A stretch of 10,333 nucleotides of DNA, from assembly GCA_003990745.1 (NCBI GenBank), contig RBNI01007419.1, forward strand, positions 1-10,333. The letters are read 5' to 3'. Of the stretch, positions 1 to 7,418 are shown piece after piece (the first letter of the stretch is position 1; each line of letters starts with the position of its first letter). The notes beneath the pieces are model-generated. The model had not been told where the DNA came from. It searched no databases and was given only the letters and a program-made list of their open reading frames with translations. This DNA is from Jimgerdemannia flammicorona. Its lineage: Eukaryota > Mucoromycota > Endogonomycetes > Endogonales > Endogonaceae. The position numbers and the translations under genes were made by a program.

Positions 1-221
1 TTAACAATTTTATATTTCTTTGGAAATATCATTTCTTGAGTAATATTGTTAAACTTTATAGTTCTCATAAGTGGCTGTTTTCCACCAGATCCAAGATTCA
101 TCTTGTGAGCAAATAAAGCATCTGATGCATACATTGAATGTCCTTGACTATGATCAAATGCAAATACTGCCACACAGTTGGGATGAATAGTATTGAAAAT
201 TGAAATAGCATTTTTTTGAAT

Positions 222-303
222 CTAATTATATAATATTAATTTATATTGTAAGTTTTTATTAATATATTATTAAATTAAATTGTTATTATAAATATATTTA
301 TAC
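222..303 (-). other. Spliceosomal intron 2 of the DDE transposase-like pseudogene (82 nt)
   Basis: On the minus strand the sequence reads CAG|GTATAA ... TAATTAG|ATTCAA, falling exactly between codons (Gln | Ile). A CTTAC branch-point-like motif lies at 252-248, about 25 nt before the acceptor. Splicing joins the segment ending HLIDQ to IQKNAISIFNTIHPN, which leads straight into the second catalytic-Asp motif. The join restores the expected domain order, so this intron is well supported. Confidence 0.82.
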
Positions 304-1195
304 CTGATCTATTAGATGATTTCCAGTCCAATAACCTTTCTTAGCTTTTCCAATTTCAAGTAGACAACAAGCTTCTCTTGGAGGCTTTGGATCTTTCATA
401 TCTTTATATTGTTCTTCAGATATAGCCAGCCTTCCAACAGTATCCAGAAGAAAGTCACTAACCATTATACTAGTACCTCTACTTTTTTTTCTAAGTGGAA
501 ATTGTCCTTTAGGTCTCCATCTATAGTTTAGATCATCATTAGAATTAAAAGTAGCCTCATCATGTATTACTAGAATATGTTGTTGTCCAAGGGGAATAGT
601 ATGTTGTAATGGTTGAAAATCTTCATTATATTGAACCATAAATGGTTTCCAGTCAGCCATCTGCTTTAAAAATTGTTCACGGGATACTTAAATATCATCT
701 CTTTCATGACCATCAACATAAAGTCCTTTTCTGCACCTAGCCCATCTTTAGCATCCATCTTCTTACTGTATCTTCATGAATTTGTATAGATTTTACTGAT
801 ATTGAAAGAATTTCCTTTTCTAAATATTTTTTGAGAGACTTTGGAGTAGCAGTAAACTTATTATTTGCTAAATAAGTTTTAACTGCAAGTTTAATGTTTT
901 TATCTTTAAGAAGACTTTTCTTCTTAGTATATCTTCTTTGCTGAGAAATAGGAAGAGTTCTGTTGTCAATCTAATTTTGTGTCCATCTTCTTAAAAGCTT
1001 TGCATAGTATAAGCCTTTTTTAATACTTTCTGCAATCAGATGACTAGCTTGAGAAGCACTCCTATTATTATTTCTAAATACCATATATTGTGATATATGT
1101 ATGTATTTTGAAATAGAATTTAGAGATAGATTCTCTAAATTCTTCATATGAGTATCAAGTGCAATAATATGAGATTTCCAACTATTATCAGCTTT

Positions 1196-1422
1196 TTTAT
1201 CTTTATCTTCATTATCTTCTTCATCTTCATCATTATCATCATCTTCATCTCTATTTTCATCTTCATTTGTATTTTCATCTTCAACTATATCTTCATATTC
1301 ATCTTCATCCTCATTATCTTCATCTTCATCATCATCATTCTCATCTTCTTCTTCTCTTTCATTATCTTCTTCCTCACTATCTTCATCCTCTTTCTCTTCT
1401 TCTTCTCTCTTATCATCATCAT
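1196..1422 (+). repeat. Degenerate (CTTCAT)n/(CATCTT)n simple repeat encoding an acidic tract on the minus strand
   Basis: The plus strand is a near-uninterrupted run of cttcat, catcat and cttctt units with almost no G. Read on the minus strand in the frame of the transposase-like gene it is all GAT/GAA/GAG/AAT codons, giving roughly 75 residues dominated by Asp and Glu with a few Lys, Arg and Asn. The frame is free of stops throughout, so this is best seen as a low-complexity acidic linker expanded by replication slippage, not as noncoding satellite. The plus-strand reading (Ile/Phe-rich) is an antisense artefact. Confidence 0.85.
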
Positions 1423-1495
1423 CTATATTATAATTACAATTATAATTATAATTAATATATTATAAAATCAATAATATTTATATAATAATATTTAC
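1423..1495 (-). other. Spliceosomal intron 1 of the DDE transposase-like pseudogene (73 nt)
   Basis: On the minus strand the donor is GTAAAT (from 1495) and the acceptor is AATATAG (ending at 1423). The interior is almost pure A/T and carries in-frame stops. Removing it joins the ...LEEEII segment to the acidic tract in one frame: the last G of exon 1 plus AT completes a GAT codon. The short length and A/T-rich content are typical of fungal introns. No transcript evidence is available here. Confidence 0.75.
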
Positions 1496-1619
1496 CTATA
1501 ATTTCTTCTTCAAGTTTACTTTTTTGTAAACTTTGTAAGTGCTGAGTTTGTTTAGATAGTCTTGGCATTTTGTTAAAACTAAAAAAAAAAATATGAATTT
1601 AATAATTTAGTAAGATTAT

Positions 1620-1855
1620 CTAAAAAGGTAATATGAGATGGATAATGGAAGACAGATAATAGGAGACAAGACAAGCAATGGGAGATGAGACAGGAAATGG
1701 GTGACAACATAATGGGTAATGGGAGACAAGATGGGCAATGAGATAGACATAACCATCATCTATCTTGTTTCTCATTGCCCATCTCATCTCCCACATCTGT
1801 CTCATCTCCCATCATCTGTCTTATCTCCCATTGCCCATCTTGTCTCCCATCTCAG
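1620..1855. repeat. Inverted minisatellite (GGGAGATGAGAC / GGGCAATG units) able to form a long hairpin
   Basis: The left half (about 1625-1745) carries degenerate units such as gggagatgagac, gggagacaagat and gggcaatg. The right half (about 1765-1850) carries their reverse complements. The clearest exact pair is 22 nt, 1719-1740 against 1829-1850. A second pair, 1731-1743 against 1770-1782, lies close to the turn near 1750-1765. No gene is apparent; open frames through it are by-products of the repeat. It sits just upstream of the transposase-like gene start on the minus strand, but I see no sign that it is that element's terminal repeat. Confidence 0.85.
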
Positions 1856-1970
1856 AAAAAAAATATATTATATACCTTGATTGTGTAAAATATCATTGAC
1901 ACTATTAACAGATAAATGATCTTATAGCTGAGTTAGAAATAAAATATAGATGTTACACTTGAATTATCTG

Positions 1971-2170
1971 GGTTTGAAGTGCGGTTTGAAGTACAGTTTG
2001 AAGTACAGTTTGAAGTACAGTTTGAAGTGTAGTTTGAAGTGTGGTTTGAAGTACAGTTTGAAGTATGGCTGTGGTTTTAAGTGAGGTTTGAAGTGCAGTT
2101 TGAAGTGCAGCTTGAAGTGCAGCTTTAAGTGAGGCTTGAAGTACATAGCTTAAAGTGTATAGCTTGAAGG
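1971..2170 (+). repeat. 12-bp tandem minisatellite, unit GTACAGTTTGAA
   Basis: About sixteen diverged copies of a 12-bp unit (consensus gt-g/a-cagtttgaa) run head to tail, starting at ggtttgaagt and ending at agcttgaagg. Variants such as agcttgaagtgc and gttttaagtgag are more common towards the right end, and one copy near 2066-2076 is out of register. Because 12 is a multiple of three, the minus strand gives an artificial repeated LQT peptide frame. I do not take this as a gene, because the frame has no non-repeat protein attached. Confidence 0.9.
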
Positions 2171-2194
2171 GGAATTTGGCCACTTTTGGTAATC

Positions 2195-2276
2195 GATTTA
2201 AGGCCACTTGAGGCAAAGGTGAACATGATTTAAGGCCACTTGAGGCAAAGGTGAACATGATTTAAGGCCACTTAAA
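2195..2276 (+). repeat. 32-bp tandem repeat, two full copies plus a partial third
   Basis: The unit gatttaaggccacttgaggc... occurs at 2195-2226 and again identically at 2227-2258. A third copy starts at 2259 and diverges after about 16-18 bases. The first copy overlaps the left arm of the 33-bp inverted repeat, so both repeats were built from the same ancestral motif. Identity of the two full copies points to recent duplication. Confidence 0.92.
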
Positions 2277-2360
2277 GGGCACTTCAAACCACACTTCAAA
2301 CCACACTTTTCAAACTGTACTTCAAACTGCACTTCAAACCATACTTTCAAAACTACACTT
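2277..2360 (-). repeat. Inverted copies of the 12-bp minisatellite
   Basis: Units such as acttcaaaccac, acttcaaactgc and acttcaaaccat are reverse complements of the tttgaagt units in the array at 1971-2170. About six degenerate copies are visible. With the left array they could pair into a long hairpin across about 110 bases. No coding signal. Confidence 0.85.
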
Positions 2361-2370
2361 ACACAATTTT

Positions 2371-2595
2371 GGCTCTCCTTTGCCATTGATTACCAAAATT
2401 GTTCCCCTTTGTTGAATTCTCCAAATTCTCCTTCAAGTGGCCTTAAATCGATTACCAAAAGTGGCCTTAAATCATGTTCTCGAGTGGAAGTGAGGGAAGG
2501 TGGATCAGATAGAATGGCTCTCCTTTGCCATCAATTACCAAAATTGTTCTCTTTTGCCAAATTCCCCAAATTCTCCTTCAAGTGACCTTAAATCG
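2371..2595 (+). repeat. 80-bp direct repeat (2371-2450 and 2516-2595)
   Basis: Both copies begin ggctctcctttgccat and end in ccttaaatcg, with an attaccaaaattgttc core. By eye they differ at roughly ten positions, most of them transitions. The offset is 145 bases. The spacer holds another copy of the ttctcgagtggaagt motif, so the larger unit is about 145 bp with its second copy followed by the 30-bp tandem. Noncoding. Confidence 0.88.
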
Positions 2596-2680
2596 TGTTC
2601 TCGAGTGGAAGTGGAGATTAAATCATTTTCTCGAGTGGAAGTTGGGATTAAATTGTGTTCTCAAGTAGAAGTGGAGAAGG
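2591..2680 (+). repeat. 30-bp tandem repeat, three copies
   Basis: Units start at 2591, 2621 and 2651 in exact 30-base register (aatcgtgttctcgagtggaa... type). The first two contain XhoI-like CTCGAG; in the third this is CTCAAG, a single transition. A lone extra copy of the same motif lies at about 2471-2492. Because 30 is a multiple of three, a short plus-strand frame stays open across it, but nothing else supports a gene. Confidence 0.9.
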
Positions 2681-2866
2681 AGCTCAATTCCACTCAACCC
2701 ACTTGATCCACCTCTACCTTCCTCTACTTCTACTTGATCTACCTCCACTCCACCTTGAGGAAGTAGGGGAAGGTGGATTGGGTGAATGTGGGCCCACATG
2801 GAATGGGGACATCAGGGCCAAACCATGCTGCCGGGAAGTTGTATAAGACTTCCGGGCTAGGGACCT
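2681..2866. repeat. Noncoding spacer with small inverted repeats and a 14-bp palindrome
   Basis: A pyrimidine-rich stretch (about 2708-2731, tccacctctaccttcctcta) is an imperfect inverted match of 2757-2776 (gaggaagtaggggaaggtgg). ATGTGGGCCCACAT at 2786-2799 is a perfect 14-bp palindrome. A 9-bp stem with one mismatch (ccgggaagt, 2831-2839, against acttccggg, 2848-2856) lies just past the stop codon of the minus-strand pseudogene, in that gene's 3' flank. No gene is seen. Confidence 0.6.
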
Positions 2867-4015
2867 CTAGTTTTTAGAAACCAGAGGGCAGACATCACTG
2901 GCATTATGCCAGATGACATGACATTTAATAGCAGTATACTTGATGCACTGTAGCACAAATGTTCTGGCAGCACTCTTAGACAAGTGGCTTGAAGTCGACG
3001 AGTGGCTGGTCCTGGTGGAAGTGGAGGAAACAGATAGGGAAGGCGAAGCCTTACATGCTCGCTTGACCCCTTTTACAGAACCCACTGTCTTGGCAGGGGC
3101 TAGGGGGCAAGGATCTCAGTGGGCCTTTGTAGGCACACTAAGGCATCCAGAACAGCTACAGCAGTTTGACATGGCAGAGGCTGAAGTCGTGCTCACACCC
3201 TTCGTCTTTCCTGCAGCCCCTGCAGGCATGGCGATAGAGGGTGTGGGGGTGGGGACACTCTTTTTTGGTCAGGCGAAACTGGCAGCAGCAGAGGCAAACA
3301 TGTGTTTAGTACCCAGAGTAACGATCTCGGGGCGCTTCTCAAGCTCCTCGACTATGGCTTTGCAGGCAGCAGCAGAAATCTCATCTTGCAGGGAGGAGGA
3401 CACAGGAACAGTCAGGCAGACTGTGGTGGCAGCGGCGGCAGCAGTGGCGGCAGCAACAAGATGGCGAGATTGACACACGATAATGTCAAAACCATGGAGC
3501 AAGAACAAGTTTGTCTTAGCTCTGTCAGTAGTAGCGAGGGTAGCGATATTCTTGCTAACCTCTTGAGTGATATCAATGGATATCCCAAAGAAATTATGGA
3601 CATTGGAAAAACCACTCATGGTCTTGTCAATTTTAGCATGCTGGTCCTTAGTGTGCTGGGCGATAGCATCTTGATCAGAGATGGCAGCCTCGATTGCGGC
3701 CATGGTATAGTGCTTAGCTTCTGCTGAAGCAGTATTAAGAGCAGTGGCATACTGCTCCTCCGGAAGGAGGGCAACCAAAATAGTGATCTTCTTGGAAGGA
3801 GTAAACTTCCAATTGGCCACTTGGGCTCTCAAAAAGTCAGCACAGCACTCATACATGGCAGTAACCTCAAGAGTTCAGAGCACTCTGGTGTAAGCAGCAC
3901 AGAAGCTGGCAGGGACCTTGATAAGAGAAGTGGTCAAGTAGATGGCCAAGTCATCGAAGTTTGCCAAATCAGTGAAGGAAGCTTTTGGGATAGCAGCATT
4001 GCCATCTACATTCAT
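2867..4015 (-). pseudogene. Unrecognised 382-codon gene interrupted by three in-frame TGA codons
   Basis: On the minus strand, ATG at 4015-4013 opens a single frame that runs without any frameshift to TAG at 2869-2867. It is broken only by TGA at 3877-3875, 3271-3269 and 3118-3116. In all three the preceding base is C, as expected if CCGA became CTGA by deamination at CpG. Visible content: an N-terminal part starting MNVDGNAAIPKASFTDL, a mixed helical middle with FLRAQVANWKFTPSKK, an Ala-rich run near codon 205 (HLVAAATAAAAATT), then a Ser/Thr/Pro-rich tail with many Lys/Arg and a Cys-containing C-terminus (LQCIKYTAIKCHVIW). I see no enzyme motif or transmembrane segment. A gag-like or other transposon-borne accessory protein is possible from its setting, but that is inference. 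It lies head-to-head with the downstream LINE, separated by about 800 bases. The shorter open frame from 3856 starts at an internal Met and is only a fragment. Confidence 0.65.
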
Positions 4016-4814
4016 GTTATCTGTTATGTTGTGTATTATAAAATGAGTAGATAATAGAGGAATAGTTTAGAGCGAGATATGATATTGTTATAGCAAATAT
4101 GAAAGTCAGCAGTAAGAGGTCAAAACGTAAGAAGCGAAAAGCTTATGTGAATTTTCACAATGGAACAAAGCAAGCGGAATAAAGTGTTTTCCAAAACAAG
4201 GTGCAATAGATCTGCAATCTGCCCACGGGACTATAGTTCGTGGTAGTCTTTATTCAAAATTGAGAACAAAGTTCGGGTAAACAAAGACAAAGATCTAACC
4301 CCAGAATTCCAGAAGTAGAACAGTGTATAAGTACCAGAACCTTGCCCCGATCCAAACAAAAGTCTGAATCGGACTTCATCGATCTACACATGTGATGGGC
4401 CATTAAAAACCCAATATAGAAACAATCGGAAAAAGGTACCAGTCACTTGATCTAATGTTACACAAATAATAAACAATGCTAAAAATGGAACTAGATCAAT
4501 GACATATCATGTGTCATCACATGATTGTTACTTATAGGTTTAAAACCCTAAAAATCATTGGCACCCAAAGGTGTAGGCATCAGGCCTAGAGCCTCACGAC
4601 CAGAGCAGAGTAGAGCCTCGGCACTATAGCGAGCAAAGCGAGTAGAGGTAGACAGGCATCATGGAGTGTAGGTATACAGGCATCAGGCCTAGAGCCTTGC
4701 ACTGGAGGTTGTCCAGTGACAGAAGCTTGCCGACATCTTTCACTAGTACCATTCGAGTGACACAAGACTTAGACAAAACTTTTGACAACATCTTCAAGTA
4801 TTGGTGCTATCAAG
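4016..4814. other. Noncoding interval between the unknown pseudogene and the LINE ORF1
   Basis: No convincing gene on either strand. AT-rich DNA directly upstream of the minus-strand ATG includes tattataaa at 4034-4042, too close to the ATG to call a promoter with confidence. A perfect 8-bp stem with a 4-base loop lies at 4506-4513/4518-4525 (atcatgtg...cacatgat). A 20-base sequence, aggcatcaggcctagagcct, occurs exactly at 4575-4594 and 4678-4697, with a partial copy at 4654-4661. The part from about 4560 on may be the 5' UTR of the LINE, whose true 5' end I cannot place. Confidence 0.55.
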
Positions 4815-6698
4815 ATGGCAAGCAACATATATTCTGGTGTGTATACTAGGCAGGGAGGCCCCAGTGCCTTTGACTGGCAATATGTTGAGGGGGGTCAAGG
4901 TGCTGATATTGGCATACCGAGTGCTTTGATGAGAGGATGCTTGGCTGGAGGTGGTGGCAGAGGAGGTGCAAGGCTGCATAGGGGAGGGAGGATGACTTTC
5001 ACGGACAAAGTCAGAATGAGAAAGCAGATGATGGGGCTAGATGGCAGACTGGAGCTAGAGAAGGCAGCTGCTACCTCGAGTGCAAAGAGACCTCTCCACT
5101 GGGGGGACAGCATAGTGGGGCTGGAGGTGTAGTGGCTGAGGTGGTGACTGCTGATGGCAGTGTGACAGGTAATCTGGAAAAAAATCCAGATGTGACGGCT
5201 GATGGGGGACCTGGAGAGGGGAGCGGTGTAAGACCTGGGGACCTGGCTGATGGTGTGATGGGCCTCATGGCAGCCCCGTTACTCAAGAAATCTAGATTGG
5301 AATTAGCCATCATGCTGTGCTTCCATGGCTTGGCGGTGACAGCAAAGGTGGTGCTAGGGCTGCTGGCTAGCAAGGTGAAAGGTGCGGCCTCAGTTAAGTT
5401 TTGAAGAAGCTGGAGGCAGTCGAGGTGGGGTTTGAAGAGAAGGGTTTGCTACTGAAGGCAGTGGAGAAGGGTGTGGTGGTTGGAGGGATTTCAGTACCAA
5501 TGGTGAGGTGTATGCATTGGGACCCATGAGTGGTTCATCTAGTGATTGTGGACCTACCAACAGTGAAGAAGGAGGAGGTGAGGAGTCTGGCCACGGATGT
5601 GATGAAGGAGTATGGCGAGGTGGTCAACATTGGGTTCAGGGTATGGGAGGGGACTGAGCTCAGAACAGGTGATGTGGATGTCCAGCTGAGGCTGTTTGAG
5701 ATGGAGAATACTGGGAAGGCTAAGGACTGGCCAGTGGCATTGAAGTGGGGCCCGGTGGAGTGCAAGGTCTCGAGGGTGAAGGGGTCAGAGGAAGAGGAGG
5801 AGGACCTGCTGGAGGTGCTTGAGGACCTAGCAGGGGCTGTGGAGAGGAGGCAAAGGGCTTGGAGAGCTTATGAGGCTAGGACGGTAGTGGAGGTGATCAG
5901 GGCAAGAAGGTGCAAATGGACAGGGTGCTCTGGGAGAAGGCAAAGGGGAGACAGTTGCAGAAGGATTTGCTGGCCAGTTTGGATGGAGGTTAAAAGGCGG
6001 CGACTACAGAGGAAGGCACTGGAGTGAGTGCTAGCATCTGGGCAGAGGCTGGGCAGCAAGGGGGGAAGACGAAAGAGAGTGGAGGACAGGGGCCAGAGGA
6101 GGTGGTAGTGGATACAGCAATGGTGGATAATAATCCGATCCAGTATAGTATTCCCGAGGTGAGAGAAGGAGAGCTGGAGGATGTATCCGAGAATGGTTAG
6201 GATGAGTCTGTGTGAACTGAGGAGAGGAAGGAAGGAGAGGCAGATTTGTTGCAGGCAGTGGAGGTAGTTGGAGGAGAGAAGTGGCTGTTGAGGGTGCTGC
6301 AGAATGTGGCAGCCGAGGAACTGGGAGAGATCAACTTCCAGGTGATCAGTGAGGAATTCTGAGGGTGAGTGTTGCGAGGAGAGGAGGTAGTAAGGAAGCT
6401 GAGAGATGAGATGATGGTAGCTCTTTTGGAGGCAGAGGAGTATGAGGTCACTGAGGTGAGGGAGGCAACACTCTTGGGTATTGTTAACGAGAGGGCAGCT
6501 TATCTGTGGGGGCTGCGGAAAGGACTGGAAAAGTGACAGGTGGTGTGCGAGAAGCACTGGACTTCAATGGAGATAGTGGATGGTGAGGACTGTGCAAAAT
6601 TGCTGGCAGCTCTAGATGAACAGCAAAATGTGGAGAATGAGATTGCAGCGAAATGGAACCTGGATCTGGCTGGAGAGGAAGTGAGTATGGAATTGTAG
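4815..6698 (+). pseudogene. LINE ORF1 (RNA-binding, gag-like protein), frameshifted
   Basis: ORF1 proteins of LINEs bind element RNA in the ribonucleoprotein particle. Here ATG 4815 opens a Gly-rich segment (LAGGGGRGGARLHRGGR) to TAG 5130-5132. Reading then moves to the frame that gives VVTADGSVTGNLEKNP and ends at TGA 5402-5404. A one-base shift there leads to KKLEAVEVGFEEKG and, past TGA 5527-5529, to HLVIVDLPTVKKEEVRSLA and EYGEVVNIGFRVW (5530-5700), which resembles the beta-alpha-beta pattern of the RRM-like domain of ORF1 proteins. Acidic and coiled-coil-like sequence follows (EEEEEDLLEVLEDL). After another shift near 5880-5900 the frame of ORF2 is reached. It continues as KAKGRQLQKDLLASLDGG through stops at 5991, 6198, 6213, 6360, 6366 and 6534 to a probable natural stop, TAG 6696-6698. 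No CCHC knuckle is evident. The start and the second frame change are uncertain. Confidence 0.7.
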
Positions 6699-6731
6699 AT
6701 AGGGGAAATCAACACTATCAAATATCTCGCT

Positions 6732-7418
6732 ATGAATAGTACAACCAATATTTTTTCTTTGAACGTCAATGGGCTTAGGGGGACTAGGAGGCGATGTATG
6801 ATTTTTGGATGGCTGAAGAAACTGGAGGCGGATCTCTTCTTACTTCAAGATGTATGGTGTGAGGGGGAGGAAGATGGACTGGAATGGACAAGAGAGTGGG
6901 GGGAGGTGGCGGTTTAGCAGGATAAAGTGGGAATACTGGTTAGGAAGGGGAAAGAAGACATTGCGGACATTGGACATTGGGGTAGTAGATTAGTGTGGAG
7001 GACATGGAGGAGGCCTGGATGGAACTCAATTGTGGTGAAATCTTGCTACTACCCAGCTGAGAGGGGGTCCTGAATGGTATGGATTGGAGATCTGCAGGAT
7101 TCTGGGCTCTAGGTTGAGGCTGGAGTGGATTGTCTGGGGGGAGATTTTAATATGGTCTGGGAGAGTAGGCTGGACAGAACTGATGGGGGACGGGGTATGG
7201 TAGGAAGGAGTGGGGGATTGGAGGACTGGAAAGAGGCGGAAATACTCAGCTCTCTGGTGGATACCATGCGACTTCAGGATAGGGATCAATGTCTGTATAC
7301 TCACTGGGTGGAAGGACTTGGTACTAGGATTGATTGGATTCTGACTACTGAGTGTTGGGGCAATACAGTTTGGGAGATGATGGAGGTCAAGTGGTGCCCT
7401 TAGTCAGATCACTGGGGT
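6732..7418 (+). other. APE-type endonuclease domain of LINE ORF2
   Basis: The motifs appear in the expected order: SLNVNGLRG (the Asn-containing start), LFLLQDVWCEGEE (the usual Gln-Glu box, here Gln-Asp), VVKSCYYPAE (the equivalent of the Tyr-x-Pro strand), LGGDFNMVWESR (GDFN), GTRIDWILTT (the RIDWIL strand) and SDHWGIW (SDH). Four nonsense codons interrupt it: 6915 TAG, 7071 TGA, 7110 TAG and 7401 TAG, the last directly before SDH. These endonucleases belong to the exonuclease-endonuclease-phosphatase fold and nick genomic DNA to prime reverse transcription. Asp in place of the metal-binding Glu may be a family feature or decay. Confidence 0.9.

Larger units (their letters stand above)
1..1568 (-). 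pseudogene. DDE transposase-like gene, three exons, inactivated and cut by the window edge
   Basis: Read on the minus strand, the gene starts at ATG 1568-1566 (MPRLSKQTQ...), has exon 1 to 1496, exon 2 from 1422 to 304 and exon 3 from 221 off the left edge. Parts in order: a short basic N-terminus, an Asp/Glu-rich tract (about 1420-1165), a helical, probably DNA-binding region (about 1110-745), then the catalytic region. There VIHDEATFNSND holds the first catalytic Asp (codon 559-561), followed by RKKSRGTSIMVSDF. Exon 3 holds FAFDHSQGH, with a second Asp at 153-155, and MNLGSGGKQP. The third acidic residue would lie beyond the edge. The wording matches multi-copy DDE transposase-like proteins of fungi; this is family recognition from memory, not a search. 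It is broken by TAG at 971-973, a net one-base shift near 735-740 (next to TAG 737-739) and TAA at 688-690. Both in-frame stops fit C-to-T change from CAG and CAA. A still-open stretch runs from ATG 660. Confidence 0.8.
2178..2466. repeat. Exact 33-bp inverted repeat (2178-2210 / 2434-2466)
   Basis: The 33 bases at 2178-2210 (starting ggccacttttggtaatcg) are the exact reverse complement of 2434-2466, enclosing 223 bases. The core contains ATCGAT and two copies of the ggccactt motif. The enclosed part holds the 32-bp tandem, inverted 12-mers and the start of an 80-bp repeat. A perfect match this long in otherwise diverged satellite DNA suggests recent duplication-inversion or gene conversion. 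Confidence 0.9.

Noticed and set aside
1148..1465. Plus-strand open frame rich in Ile and Phe, resembling a membrane protein
   Set aside because: It is the antisense reading of the Asp/Glu-coding tract and intron 1 of the minus-strand transposase-like gene; the hydrophobicity comes only from the CTTCAT repeat.
1953..2258. Minus-strand frame with repeated Leu-Gln-Thr peptides as a possible repeat protein
   Set aside because: It is generated by the 12-bp period of the minisatellite, with no unique protein domain attached.
1971..2680. CRISPR-like array
   Set aside because: Repeats are contiguous or variably spaced, there are no uniform unique spacers, and the context is eukaryotic.
2898..2912. 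ctggcattatgccag palindrome
   Set aside because: It falls inside the coding frame of the minus-strand pseudogene and is short enough to be chance.
3302..3727. 141-codon plus-strand open frame and the overlapping 2940-3473 frame
   Set aside because: They lie opposite the 382-codon minus-strand frame, which is longer, has a start and a consistent frame, and only TGA breaks. The plus readings have no homologous look.
3116..3877. In-frame TGA codons as selenocysteine or TGA recoding
   Set aside because: The same sequence also has TAG stops with other frameshifts nearby in the LINE, no SECIS-like structure was evident, and CGA-to-TGA decay is simpler.
4034..4042. TATA-like tattataaa upstream of the minus-strand ATG at 4015
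   Set aside because: It lies only about 20 bases from the ATG, leaving no room for a start site and leader, and AT-rich DNA gives such matches by chance.
5868..6557. 229-codon minus-strand open frame opposite LINE ORF1
   Set aside because: It is Leu/Ser/His-rich with no domain, and it mirrors the G-rich sense strand in which stops are rare on the complement. The plus strand carries LINE coding in order.
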